Positions 25,050 through 36,599 of a DNA stretch of 64,000 nt are shown here, in pieces. Position 1 is the stretch's first letter. Each line of letters opens with the position of its first letter. A program made the translations under genes and the position numbers. Origin of the DNA: Hyperoodon ampullatus (lineage: Eukaryota; Chordata; Mammalia; Artiodactyla; Ziphiidae); the NCBI GenBank assembly GCA_949752795.1, contig OX457071.1:23978800-24042799 (forward strand). The letters are read 5' to 3'. A model generated the notes under the pieces. The model was not told where the DNA came from, ran no database searches, and saw only the letters and a list, made by a program, of their open reading frames with translations.

Positions 25050-25163
25050 ACCCTTTAAATAGATTATTAAGATATAATTGACATATAATAAACTGCATAT
25101 ATTTACAGTGAAAAATTTTATGTTTTGACATATGTAGATACCTATGAAACCATCACTGCAATC
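25050..25163 (+). mobile_element. Old LINE-1 3' UTR fragment
   Basis: The phrases aagatataattgacatataata, gttttgacatatgtagata and cctatgaaaccatcactgc are typical of an old L1 3' UTR. The element is cut by the SINE inserted at 25181. Confidence 0.65.
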
Positions 25164-25371
25164 AAGAAGAACATATCCTCGGGCTTCCCTGGTGGCGCAG
25201 TGGTTGAGAGTCCGCCTGCCGATGCAGGGGAAACGGGTTCGTGCCCCGGTCTGGGAAGATCCCACATGCCGCGGAGCGGCTGGGCCCGTGAGCCATGGCC
25301 GCTGGGCCTGTGCGTCCGGAGCCTGTGCTCCGCAACGGGAGAGGCCACAACAGTGAGAGGCCCACATACCA

Positions 25372-25412
<41 letters not shown>

Positions 25413-25425
25413 AGAACATATCCTC
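25164..25425 (+). mobile_element. Young CHR-type SINE with 17-bp target-site duplication
   Basis: The body starts at gggcttccctggtggcgcag (25181) and ends in an uninterrupted A tail of more than 35 bases. Identical repeats aagaagaacatatcctc occupy 25164-25180 and 25409-25425. CpG sites in the body are largely intact (gccgcggagcggc). The perfect duplication, long pure tail and intact CpGs indicate a recent insertion. It landed in an old L1. Several frames run through it on both strands; none is a gene. Confidence 0.96.
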
Positions 25426-25545
25426 TGCAATTTATGGAAGAATTTGTAGAGAATTGACATTATTTCTTTCTTAAATGTTTGGTAGAATTTGCCAATAAGC
25501 CATCTAGCTCTGGAGATTTCTTTGTGGAAAAGTTTTTAATTATAA
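25426..25545 (-). mobile_element. Antisense LINE-1 ORF2 fragment
   Basis: The text tttcttaaatgtttggtagaa, gccatctagctctgg and tttctttgtgg is a degraded match to antisense L1 ORF2. It is short and non-functional. Confidence 0.65.
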
Positions 25546-25800
25546 TTTTTTTTAAATTGAAGTATAGATGGTTTACAATGTTTCAGGTGTACAGCAAATG
25601 ATTCAGTTATATATATATGTATGTATATGTATATTATATATATATTATTTTCTAGATTCTTTTCCATTATAGGTTATTACAAGATATTGAGTATAGTTCC
25701 TTGTGCTATTCAGTAGGTCCTTGTCATTTTATATATAGTAGTGTGTATCTGTTAGTCCCAAATTCCTAATTTATCTCTCCCCGCCACCAAGTACTATTTC
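25546..25800 (-). mobile_element. LINE-1 3' UTR fragment, antisense
   Basis: The order attgaagtatagatggttta, caggtgtacagcaaatgattc, a TA-rich core, cttttccattataggttatt, gagtatagttccttgtgcta, tcagtaggtccttg is the antisense of a cetartiodactyl L1 3' UTR. A related piece lies at 44582-44665 and sense versions at 11176-11465. Confidence 0.8.
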
Positions 25801-28800
25801 TTTTAACTTGCTAAACATGTGATTGGTATTTGTCATCTGTGTTTAAAGCAAGTGAAAAAACTAGAATTTCATTTAAGAGGTAAACTAGGTCTTGTCTACC
25901 TAGCCAAGAATTTATGTCTACAGTAGTCTTGAAATGGGTTGCCAGAGAGAAAAATAAATGATGAAAACTTGACTTTATTGGCCTTTACCTTTATTGTAGA
26001 CAAGAGGATACTCTGCCTGTTGAGATTCAAATGGTTTGAACTAACTTCTTCCTCCATCCTCTGCCATGTTTCAACTTTCCTGCTCCCACTACCCACTAAA
26101 TTCCAGTCCTAGATCTTTAACATACCAGAAAAAATTTTATGTATAGTCAACACTTAATGAACACTAAACTCTCAGCTTTATTATTGTTTGTTTACTTAAA
26201 TTTGCATATGTTCCATGGATATACCAACAAATGAAGAGTATGCTAAAAATGATTGGAACTTAGTGAACATACAAACAAAATAATTTCATGTTTTTCCAAA
26301 ATCTGAACTCTCCAAATTATCTATGAATATGGATAATAGTGACATAAAGATATTCCAAGAAAATAAGTGGGAGAGAATAAGAGAGAAATAAAACACTTGT
26401 TTAAATAGAAATAGAAAAGTAAAAATATTATGAAGTAGATTATTTTTAACTTGATTAAGCACATAACTTCTCTTTTCAAAATGATATTACATATTTAGTG
26501 CATAGTAATAGGATGCATTTCTAATGCTACGTTAGTACTTTGTATAGTATTTTTGCGTTAACCCATGATCCCATTGCTAATATTATTTTCCTCCAAATTA
26601 TTAGGCTCATTTGCTAAAGTAATCTTAAATATTATTTGGGGTTAATTAATTAAATTATAACAAAAAATATGAAGACCCATGTGAATAACCAACTATATTT
26701 TCAAATTATAACCTTAATTAAAATGTTATGGTCTAGTAATTACAAACTCATTAGTTAAATCCTCCATAGTGTTTATAATTGTTTTGAAGTTATCACGTTT
26801 ATTTATGTATTTCATATCTCCCCCTCTTGTCTTCCATTTAATGCAGAAAAAAACAAGAGCATCATGTTTCCATTGAATCACCACTATGCTGACATATAGA
26901 TCATGTATTTAGTATTATTTTTTTCTCTGTTATAAGCCACAACACTTTCAGTAACAGAATCACTCTGAGTAATTTTGAAATGTCAACTAATCATTTGGAT
27001 AAGGTCCTTCAAAACATTAAATTACTGAGTAGCAAGGTAGATGTCACTGACTGAGAAGGAGATCTAGATTAGGGCTAATAAATCGGCACTTCATGTTTTA
27101 CTGCCAGTTGATTTGCTCTCCTCTTTCTTTCCTTCTCTGTCTCTCCGTCTCTGTCTCTGTCTGTCTTTATATAACAATCTCTACCTCTCAGCTTCTTGGT
27201 TTGAGTTATAGTAAATACTGGTGCTTAATTCTAAATAAGTTCAACAGGGAAAAAGTTAATTTATTCAATAAATTACTTGGACACTAGATGAAGCTTCAAA
27301 TTTCCCACTCATTCTGTGTAGTCAGTGAACTGTACCTGCTGGAGTCGGTTGATTCTTTAACTTTCAAAACCAATGGGCACTTAAACCACAATCTAAGAAT
27401 CTCAATATATAAAAATATTTAATAAAAGTATCATCTTTCAGTCACTTCACAGATTATCTTGGATTTGGGAAGAAAAGCCTAATCTTGAAGTTTGTATACA
27501 TGGAAAGTGAGTTTTAACCATTGGCTTGCTATCTATGGGCACTGCCTAAGATACTTAAACTCTTTGAGACGTATTATTTTTTAACTTGTAATGGAAACTA
27601 GTTAAACAGTAAGCTTCTAGTCTAACCTAAGAGATGGAAAACACAAATAGTTTAGGTTTTTGGGGGAGTGTGTGTGTGACTGTCTCAGACAGTGAGGAGC
27701 TGGAAAGTAGGGGAAAACAAAACAAAACAAAACTTAGAAAATGTACAACTGGAAACCACATGTGAGTTTGCTATCCAGATATAAAATAACCTCAGATCCA
27801 GCAATCCTGGAGGCAAGGAGTTATTTTAAAACATTCCTTGGTTGTTAGTAAGACAGGTACCTAATAAAGCAAACAAAGTTCTCTCTAGAGGACTTCTTTC
27901 TTCCAAGAATTGCCACAGGTAAAGTTTGATCACACATGATCACACAATAAAAATCTCAAAACGTGTGGGGAGACAAGGGTCCACAGTGGAGTGCTGGCAG
28001 GAACAATAACCAGGAAAAATAGTTATGGGATCATCAGATACACAATAAAATATACACAGGCACACACACACACAGTTGAGAAACTCACATGTATGCAGGT
28101 TAAGTAACCTGGAGAAAAGTGTTAATTGCAGCAAAAATATAATGGGAAGTATGGCTCAGAGTGTAGTAACAGTTTGCGAAAGGACTATTTCCTCTTGTTA
28201 ATGACAACCATGTCTCTTTCCTCACCCAGCCCTCTCATCCCTTTCTGTTACACGCCCGCCTCACCATGATTTCAGGAGAGGATTGGTATAGGGAAACCTT
28301 GAGAACTGTGCATACTGCATCAAAAATTTTACTTCATAGTACCTCAAATACCATAGAAAAACCATCTCAGCTCTTACAGGCTAATGTCTGAGCATTAAGT
28401 TCAGGAAAACAAATGGTTCCGAGTAATAGACTCAAAATATTTGAATTTAAGTATGGTAATGGTTTAAGGAATTTGGCTTCATGCAGTGTTATCATACGTA
28501 TTATCTGAAAGTGATCTATGTCATATCATCATCACCTGGCTTTTCAGAACGAGGAGACTAAACCAAGTTGTGGTCAAGGGTGGGTAATTAAGAAAATTGT
28601 CTGATGTATGGCCTGGTATGTCATCTCCAGTAGTAAATTCTAGAAATACTCTTCAGGGAAATGAATTTAGATCTCAAACAAAAAGGATTACAAAATCAAG
28701 TATATTTGAACACAGTAAAAAGGTTAATACTCCATTAATGAAACCTCTTTAATTTTTAAAACTAGTAAACCATAAATGTATACTTGATGATCGCTTTCTC

Positions 28801-28924
28801 CTAAATGTTAGTGAGAAAATTTTAGATTACTCCCAAGTGGTTATTTTTTTAAAATCTAATTTTGTATTTATGTCTCCATTTTCAATTTTAATGTATTTTG
28901 ATTGGAGATAATTATCAGAGATTA
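25801..28924. other. AT-rich intergenic DNA, nothing recognised
   Basis: No gene or nameable repeat is visible. A pyrimidine-rich tract lies at 27118-27165 and a short CA run at 28064-28074. Scattered frames of 64-66 codons show no known domain. Confidence 0.5.
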
Positions 28925-29495
28925 TTAAATTATCCTTGGGGAATTTATTTTATTTTTCTAATATATATATAATATTAATTATATATAAATATGTAAACAA
29001 TGCAATATTACTCAGCCATAAAAAAGAATGAAATCTTGCCATTTGTGATGACATGGCTGGACCTAGAGGGTATTATACTAAGTGGAATAAGTGAGACAAA
29101 GAAAAGACAAATACTGTTTGACTTCACTTGTATGTGGAATCTAAAAATCAAATGAACAAACATAACAAAACTGAAACAGAGTCATAGATACAGAGAACAA
29201 ACAGGTGGTTGCCAGAGGGGAAGTGGGTGGGGAGAGAAGAGAAATAGCAAGGGAGATTAAGAGATACAAACTTCCAAAGTGAATAAGTTCCAAAATGAAT
29301 AAGTCACTGGTATGAAATGTATGGTGTGAGGAATATAGTCTGTAACAATATACTAGCTTTGTATGGTGACTGATGGTAACTAGACTTATCTTAGTGATCA
29401 TTTTGTAATATATAGAAATATCAAATCACTATGTTGTACACTGGACACTAACATAGTGTTATAGGTCAATTATACTTCAAAAACAAAGAAACAAA
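28925..29495 (+). mobile_element. LINE-1 3' end (ORF2 tail plus 3' UTR), degraded
   Basis: From about 29000 the plus strand reads through the L1 ORF2 end: atattactcagccataaaaa, catggctggacctagaggg, then the 3' UTR phrases caggtggttgccagagggg, gattaagagatacaaac and cactatgttgtacactg, ending near ttatacttcaaaaac. Frameshifts and stops break the ORF2 part. It is immediately followed by a second L1 3' end. Confidence 0.8.
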
Positions 29496-29880
29496 TAAAC
29501 AGATTCATGAAAAAAGAGATCAGAATTGTGGTTACCCAGAGGCAGGAGGTGGAGGGAGGAGGAATTGGATGAAAGTAGTCATAACATACAAACTTTTGGT
29601 GGTAAGATAAATAAGTACTAAGGATGTAATGTACAACATGATAAATATAATTAACACATATATGTTAAATGTGAAAGTTGTTAAGAGTGTAAATCCTAAG
29701 AGTGCTCATCAGGAGGAAAAATTTTTTTCTTTTTCTTTTTTGTTGTAGCTATATGAGATAATAGATGTTCACTACATTTATTATAGAATCATTTCAATGA
29801 ATCAGTCATTATGCTGTACACCTTAAACTTATACAATGCTATATGTGAATTATATTTCAATAAATCTGGGGAAAAAATAT
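29496..29880 (+). mobile_element. Second LINE-1 3' UTR, degraded
   Basis: A second, diverged copy of the same 3' UTR layout follows: gaattgtggttacccagaggc, taagtactaaggatgtaatgt, acaacatgataaatataatta, then cattatgctgtacaccttaaa and atttcaataaatctggggaaa. The head-to-tail arrangement of two 3' ends suggests one L1 inserted beside the A-rich end of the other. Confidence 0.75.
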
Positions 29881-29929
29881 ATATATCTGTTTTCTTTAAT
29901 GCAGTGATTTTTGTTCCTAAAGGTCTGTT

Positions 29930-30200
29930 ATATTCATGTCATCTCATTTTATGTGTGTATTTCTGTGTATCATGTGATCCTGTGTTGTGTGTTGTTTGGT
30001 CATGTAGATGTGTTTGTGTGGTTTGTATGTATATATTTGTGTATGCACATTTGGTATGTGTGAAATGTGTTTGTGTGTGCATATGTATATGCATGAGCAT
30101 GTAATGTGTGACTGTGCATCTAGTATGTTCTTATACATATGTGCATTTTTGTATAAGTGTATGTGTGTGTTCATTTTTATATAATGCATGTGTGTTTATG
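29930..30200. repeat. Long degenerate TG-rich tract
   Basis: About 270 bases consist of imperfect tgtgt/tatgt words broken by single changes. It looks like a decayed (TG)n array. The opposing frames across it (29811-30104 plus, 29944-30189 minus) are artefacts of the repeat, rich in Cys/Val or His/Thr. Confidence 0.85.
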
Positions 30201-31739
30201 AATAGATGACATGTGTATCATTGTGTAATTGTTAGAGGTTGTATATGTGCTTCCTTTCAGTTTTATCTTCTTGCTTGATTTGATCCATGACATTCTTTTG
30301 TAATGAGCACGTCTCAACATTTAATTTGGCAACTTTGCTTTTAAACAATATTTAATAGTTTTTATTGCAGATATGTCCTTCCTTGGGAAGGCTAGCTCTG
30401 TTTTCTCAGAAGGAACTATTCTTTCTAATCTTTTTGAAGATATGACTTACACATTTTTATGTTGCTGTCCTGCTCTGAACAATAAATCTAGTTCAAAGAA
30501 AGTTATTTCCTCAATCCTTTAGGATAGTCCTCTTATGTATCTTTCAATAGACCATTATTTTTTCCCCCTAGTTTTACTGCTTTGATTTTCTGCTTGTTAT
30601 GTGCTTTTCGCTGCTACGGAAAAACATCACCAAAAAGTTTTCATCTTTCCCTCCTTAATGGTCTCTTTGTAACCCTCTAAATTCACTGGTGTTATCAAAG
30701 TTTTATTTTATCCTCCATGAACTTTCCTTCCACCCATGTCGCTATGTCACTAAAAACAGTGTTGTCATCCAGTTTTTATTTTCTGGTTTTGTTTGGTTTG
30801 GTTTATTGTTTAGGTTCTATCTAATTACAGATACAAATTTAATAAGGATTTTGTCTTTTAATTTTTTATCAGAATTAGGAAAGAGAAAGAATTAGAGACC
30901 TGGCTATTATGATCTTACAAATGACAAATTTTATCCTAGAAATGTTAAAGAATTTAACATTTTAAAAACTTTATAGGGACAGGAGCAAGTCTATATTCCA
31001 TATAATTGTGACTGAAAATATTACCATGTTATATGTGGGGAAAATAATCATTGAATTCTCGTACACAGTATCACATAATGTTCTATACTTGCCATATGAA
31101 TGACCTTTCTTGTCACTGTTACCCACTGTCTCAGTTCTACTTCCTGAAAAGCTCCTTTTTCTTCTTGTAACATTAGATAGATTCTTAACAGGTATCTCGC
31201 TATGTTCATCTTCTGGCTATTTTTATGTAAAAAATAGTACCTTTTGTTCTGTCTGTGTTCCAGAAAACTGAGGAGTACAATAATCAAGACAGTGAAGTGG
31301 TTTATGTAGACCAAGGATTGAATACAAGGAATATTATGAAAGCCCCTACAAAGAAAAAAAAAAAACATCTTTTATACCAATATGTTTTGGAAATCAAGAG
31401 AGAGAACCAATTTAAGAAATAATTATAATATCAAAGATGTTTAGAAATAGGAAGTGTCAGTTACTTACTGACACAAGAAGAATAAAACAAGGACATGGAA
31501 GAAAGGAGGGTTATTTGTAATTTTGACATATTGAAGAGTTTGGGATACTGGACACTCATACAACTGAAATTGTTCAAGGGGCAGCTGCTCAAAGGCTAAA
31601 CTGCTATTCACTAGTTATTATTAGATTTAATACAGTTTTCAATCTCTGTGTTTCTTAAATAATATATCTTATATCTTCTCCACAGCTTTCAAAATGCCCT
31701 AACAATTTTAAAGCAAGATGATCAACCAAGGAACAATTT
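30201..31739. other. AT-rich intergenic DNA, nothing recognised
   Basis: No gene or nameable repeat is visible. The minus-strand frame at 31048-31368 shows no known domain. Confidence 0.45.
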
Positions 31740-32119
31740 GTTTATCTCTGTGCTTTCTATCCTGTTTCATTGTTCTATATTTCTGTTTTTGTGCCAGTAC
31801 CATACTGTCTTGATTACTGTAGCTTTGTAGTATAGTGTGAAGTCTGGGAGCCTGATTCCTCCAGCTCTGTTTTTCTTTCTCAAGATTGTTTTGGCTATCC
31901 GGGGTCTTTTGTGTTTCTATAAAAATTGTGAAATTTTTTGTTCTAGTTCTGTAAAAAACGCCGTTGGTAGTTTGATAGGGATTGTATTGACTCTGTAGAT
32001 TGCTTTGGATAGTATAGTCATTTTCACAATGTTGATTATTCCAATCCAAGAACATGTTATATTCTCCATCTGTTTTTATCATCTTTAATTTCTTTCATCA
32101 GTGTCTTATAGTTTTCTGC
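31740..32119 (-). mobile_element. LINE-1 ORF2 fragment, inverted 5' portion
   Basis: On the minus strand this encodes a degraded stretch of L1 ORF2 between the reverse transcriptase and the C-terminal region, with landmarks such as [12 protein letters not shown] and [14 protein letters not shown]1 similarity starts at about 31740 and stops near 32119 (tcttatagttttctgc). In L1 coordinates it ends where the sense fragment at 32623 begins; 31740-31760 is the reverse complement of 32623-32643 with one mismatch. The minus-strand frame at 31708-32082 is this fragment. It is non-functional. Confidence 0.88.
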
Positions 32120-32262
32120 TGAAACTTACTTTTTAATTCAAGATTGAAAATAAAATTTCAGAAAAAAATTATCAACTTCAACAGAATGCAAGAAAATAAG
32201 TTGTATATGAAATATATGGTTAGACATAAAGAAAAAGGATAGAAAGAAAAAATTAAAGTTAA
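32120..32262. other. Non-L1 spacer inside a rearranged LINE-1, left part
   Basis: This sequence does not resemble the L1 segment that should come next. It lies between the two L1 halves and is interrupted by the SINE at 32277. Confidence 0.6.
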
Positions 32263-32504
32263 AATAATATGAAGGCGGGCTTCCCTGGTGGCGCAGTGGT
32301 TGAGAGTCTACCTGCCAATACAGGGGACACGGGTTCGTGCCCCAGTCCAGGAAGATCCCACATACCGTGGAGTGTCTGGCCCGTGAGCCATGGCTGCTGA
32401 GCCTGCACGTCCGGAGCCTGTGCTCCACAATGGGAGAGGCCACAACAGTGAGAGGCCCGCATACCACAAAAAATAAAAAATAAAATAATAATAATAATAT
32501 GAAG
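32263..32504 (+). mobile_element. CHR-type SINE, moderately diverged, 12-bp target-site duplication
   Basis: The body starts at gggcttccctggtggcgcag (32277) and ends in an A-rich tail containing taaaa units. Repeats aataatatgaag flank it at 32263-32274 and 32493-32504. It has lost many CpGs (cataccgtggagtgtctgg against gccgcggagcggctgg elsewhere), so it is older than the copies at 25.2, 36.7 and 58.6 kb. It lies in the spacer between the two halves of a rearranged L1. Confidence 0.93.
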
Positions 32505-32622
32505 ATGAATAAAATAGAAAAGGCTGCAAGAAGCACAGTAATGCAATTTAAAAAATCAATTGTTTGAAAGATGTAATTTTAAATGTGTCCTGGTTAAAGA
32601 AATAAATTCAAACTCCACGATT
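32505..32622. other. Non-L1 spacer inside a rearranged LINE-1, right part
   Basis: Sequence after the SINE up to the start of sense L1 homology at 32623. No family recognised. Confidence 0.6.
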
Positions 32623-34117
32623 ATAGAAAGCCCAGAGATAAACCCACGCACATATGGTCACCTTATTTTTGATAAAGGAGGCAAGAATATACAATGTAGA
32701 AAAGACAGCCTCTTCAATAAGTGGTGCTGGGAAAACTGGACAGCTACATGCAAAAGAATGAAATTAGAACACTCCCTAACACCAGGCACAAAAATAAACT
32801 CAAAATGGATTAAAAACCTAAATGTAAGGCCAGACACTATCAAACTCTTAGAGGAAAACATAGGCAGAACACTCTATGACATAAATCACAGCACGATCCT
32901 CTTTGACCCACCTCCTAGAGAAATGGAAGTAAAAACAAAAATAAACAAATGGGACCTAATGAAACTTAAAAGCTTTTGCACAGCAAAGGAAATGATAAAC
33001 AAGACGAACAGACAACCCTCAGAATGGGAGAAAATATTTGCAAATGAAGCAACCAACAAAGGATTAATCTCCAGAATTTAGAAGCAGCTCATGCAGTTCA
33101 ATATCAAAAAAACACAACCCATTCCAAAAATGGGCAGAAGACCTAAATAGACATTTCTCCAGAGAAGATATACAGATTGCCAACAGACACATGAAAGAAT
33201 GCTCAACATCATTAATCATTAGAGAAATGCAATTCAAAACTATAATGAGATATCATCTCACACTGGTCAGAATGGCCATCATCAAAAAATCTAGAAACAA
33301 TAAATGCTGGAGAGGGTGTGGAGAAAAGGGAACCCTCTTGCACTGTTGGTGGGAATGTAAATTGATACAGCCACTATGGAGAATAGTGGGGAGGTTCCTT
33401 AAGAAACTAAAAATAGAACTACCATATGACCCAGCAATCCCACTACTAGGCATATACCCTGAGAAAACCATAATTCAAAAAAAGTCGTGTACCACAATGT
33501 TCATTGCAGCTCCATTTACAGTAGCCAGGACATGGAAGCAACTTAAGTGTCCATCAACAGATGAATTGATAAAGAGAATGTGGCACATTTATACAATGGA
33601 ATATTACTCAGCCATAAAAAGAAATGAAATTGACTTATTTGTAGTAAGGTGGATGGACCTAGAGTGTGTCATACAGAGTGAAGTAAGTCAGAAAGAGAAA
33701 AACAAATGCCGTATGCTAACACATATATATGGAATATAAAAAACAAAACAAAAATGGTCATGAAGACCCTAGGGGCAAGACGGGAATAAACATGCAGACA
33801 TACTAGAGAATGGACTTGAGGATACGGGGAGGGGTAAGGGTAAGCTGGGACAAAGTGAGAGAGTGACATGGACATATATACACTACCAAATGTAAAATAG
33901 ATAGCTAGTGGGAAACAGCTGCATAGCACAGGGAGATCAGCTTGGTGTTTTGTGACCACCTAGAGGGGTGGGATAGGGAGGGTGGGAGGGAAGGAGATGC
34001 AAGAGGGAAGAGATATGGGGATATGTGTTTATGTATAACTGATTCACTTTGTTACAAAGCAGAAACTAAACACCATTGTAAAGCAATTAAACACTAATAA
34101 AGATGTTAAAAAAAAAC
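32623..34117 (+). mobile_element. LINE-1, 5'-truncated: ORF2 C-terminus and 3' UTR
   Basis: Sense L1 homology starts at atagaaagcccagag (32623). The plus strand encodes the C-terminal part of the ORF2 protein (endonuclease/reverse transcriptase family; only the end is here), with landmarks [47 protein letters not shown] and [13 protein letters not shown]. The cysteine/histidine-containing stretch [18 protein letters not shown] near 33310-33360 is the known C-terminal Cys-rich region. A stop at 33079-33081 and a frameshift between about 33100 and 33130 break the frame; the terminal stop is at 33737-33739. The 3' UTR follows (cagctgcatagcacagggag, ttacaaagcagaaac), with aataaa at 34097-34102 and a short A tail. 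This is the least decayed L1 in the window, but it cannot be active. Confidence 0.95.
33191..33739 (+). pseudogene. LINE-1 ORF2 C-terminal remnant, open for 182 codons
   Basis: This is the longest uninterrupted L1 frame in the window. It covers the final part of ORF2 through its natural stop codon. It begins with an internal methionine, not an authentic start; upstream sequence is in a different frame after a frameshift. The reverse transcriptase catalytic motifs lie further upstream in the family and are absent here, so no enzyme activity is expected. Confidence 0.93.
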
Positions 34118-34660
34118 TACATGACTATCATGTGAAAATATAGTAGATATTTGGTCAAAAAGTGAAAATGTTATGCACCCGTATCTGAAAGAAAAAAGTA
34201 CCACAAAATTAATACCAACTATAAATTAATAAATGTATTAATTTTAAAAAAATGAATTTTAGTAAATAGGTACTTGGTGATATAGTGACTTGATATATAG
34301 AGACTGAAATTTTATTATTGTTGGTAATAAATAGAATGATTTTATGTATAAATATCATAATATGCATCAGAACAATCCACTTATACTTTTGAATGAGATT
34401 GGAGAAAATAAAGTGATTTCTTTTTGAATCTTCTTGCTAAAAGACTTAGATATATCAAGCAAGATAAAGGGTTATGTTACTAAGGAGGAAGGAGGGAAAC
34501 AGGTAATGGAGAAAACTATTAGTTCCAACCACAATTGTAGTACAATACAGGAAAAATTAGTAGAGTCATAAACATAAACATTTAACACCTCACTGACTCT
34601 CACCCTCCTCCCATTCTCTGCCTGTTTCTCTGTCACTGTCTTTCTCTTTCTCTCTCTGCC
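34118..34660. other. AT-rich intergenic DNA, nothing recognised
   Basis: No gene or nameable repeat is visible. Confidence 0.5.
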
Positions 34661-34661
34661 T

Positions 34662-34703
<42 letters not shown>

Positions 34704-34725
34704 CACATATATATATACATACTAC
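34661..34725. repeat. Compound microsatellite (TC)n(TA)n
   Basis: A TC run (34662-34684) is joined directly to a TA run (34685-34702), followed by acac and further TA units to about 34716. Read on the minus strand this is (TA)n(GA)n, the same architecture as the tracts at 8935 and 57495. A pyrimidine-rich run leads into it from 34621. Confidence 0.95.
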
Positions 34726-36379
34726 ATGCACATACATATACTATATATACAATGTAACTAAACATATTAAAAATGCAAGGAGAATTTGATAAAAATATAT
34801 TTTGGTTTTACTGATGACTTCAATACATCCGTTATTTGTTTTTTAGTTAGAAACCATTCTATTTATTTCTTTCTGCTAAAAAGAAAGAAAAAAGTGGCAT
34901 CAGTATTCAGCCTGAAGGGATAAATCACAGCTTATCTGAGCTTCTCATGGCAAATGGTCTCCATTTTGCCAGACACTCAATTTTTTTATTTCTTTTCCAG
35001 TTAGAAGTGATCAAATAAGCTTATTCTTATGTTGAAAACAAAACAGGAAGTGTGCCATAGGTTTCTATTGAAAATTTTCTTGGCTTAACACAAAGAAGTC
35101 AATTTCTCTTCTCATTTAGAGCATGGGATTAGATATTTTAGTGATTTGACATAACATTTTGAAATAAAAATTAAGCTTACACTTTTTTTTTACTTTCTAA
35201 ATGCATTTATAAGCTCTAGACTCTTTAAAGCATAGATCTGTGCTCTGTAAATTAGATGCAAAAAAATATACAGTGCTGGATTATTGCAAATGATTTAAGA
35301 GCTAAGAAGACAAAGCATATAGTAGTAGCATTTGGGGGATAAGAGAAGGGATACAAAAAAAATAGAAAAATATGTAAATTGAAATGTTTTAATATAGAAT
35401 TTAATTATTAATTAATTATGAAACAAATTTATGTATATCAGGTATAATTTATATGTAAAGAAAAATTTCTAGCTCTGGAAATTCACAAATATTTCACAAC
35501 TTGAAAACAATTTTCCAAAATTAATTGAACTTTTATCAGTTATGGAAACATTAGCATCCATTAGAATATCAAGAAATAATGAAAAAAGAAACCATCCTCC
35601 CAGTAAGGAAAATACTATTGAATACTTCTTCTTTTCTGGTAATAAAATTTATGGCTGAACAACTCTGTTTTACGTAAACAATGTAAACGTTGGATGCATA
35701 TTTCCACACACACAATATGACCTGCTAGGCCTTCCAATGTCATTTTACTCTGTCCTTTTTCTCTGTGTAATAGGTGTTCATCTGCCTCTTAGTTCTCTTT
35801 AGGTATGGCACATTCTCCTCTTCACTTATTCATGCATCTATATACAACTTCTTATGTGCTTCATCATTTTCTTAACTGCATACTTTGATCTCCATAATTT
35901 ACTTCAAATTCTAAAAATTTGACTAAAATTTGTTATATGGTTCATGTCCTTAGCTGAAGAAATAATATTTTGCAAGTCTGAACATTAATAAAAAAAAAAA
36001 AAAAAAGAAAATGAGCTGCTTTTTATTCATTCAGCTCCTAGCTGCAATTAAACTAGACAAGCTGGGGAAAAAGTCCCTATACATTTATTAATTAATATAT
36101 TTCTTTAAAGTATGGAATATATAATGTAATTATATATCTATAATATAAAAGTCAATATTTCTTTACTGCTTTAGAATTTGTAAGAAGATTTTCACATATA
36201 ATTTTTCTTATATTTATCTTAACAAACAGAAAAAATGTGGGCCAAACCCTTCCTCTCAGTGCTCCCTATATAATTTTATCTGTTTTATTCTCAAAATAAG
36301 TATCATTATCTAATGAATATATTCTAATCTATTAATTTACTCCTTAATATTCTTTGTTAAGTCTCTCTCTACCCCTACT
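34726..36379. other. AT-rich intergenic DNA, nothing recognised
   Basis: No gene is visible. An A run at 35989-36006 is the only simple repeat of note. Confidence 0.5.
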
Positions 36380-36520
36380 TCACCGAGTTATTTAAGATTT
36401 TGAAAACAAGTGTTTGGTTTTGTTCAGTGCTGTGTCTCCAGCACCCAGAATACTTAATGGCACATAGCTGGAAATTAATAAGTAATGGCTGGATAAATAT
36501 AAAATGAATTATCCTAAACT
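36380..36520 (+). mobile_element. LINE2/MIR-type 3' tail fragment
   Basis: The phrase ttcagtgctgtgtctccagc followed by acccagaatacttaatggcac, atagctggaaattaataagt and aatggctggataaat matches the layout of the 3' end of L2-related elements (gtgtctccagcacc...cacatag...aataaat). It is short and old. Confidence 0.55.
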
Positions 36521-36599
36521 TGATTTTACAAATGAAGGAAAAAAGTAAGGATATAGATATTTCCCAAAGATATAGAGCTTTTTAAACAGAGTCAGTACT

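Noticed and set aside
25008..25460. Minus-strand frame of 150 codons with a poly-Phe stretch
   Set aside because: The Phe run is the reversed A tail of the SINE and the rest is SINE plus L1 debris.
29811..30189. Opposing Cys/Val-rich and His/Thr-rich frames
   Set aside because: Both are translations of the degenerate TG tract.
32560..33081. 173-codon frame as a host gene
   Set aside because: From its second part onward it matches L1 ORF2, and the start lies in the non-L1 spacer, so the methionine is accidental.
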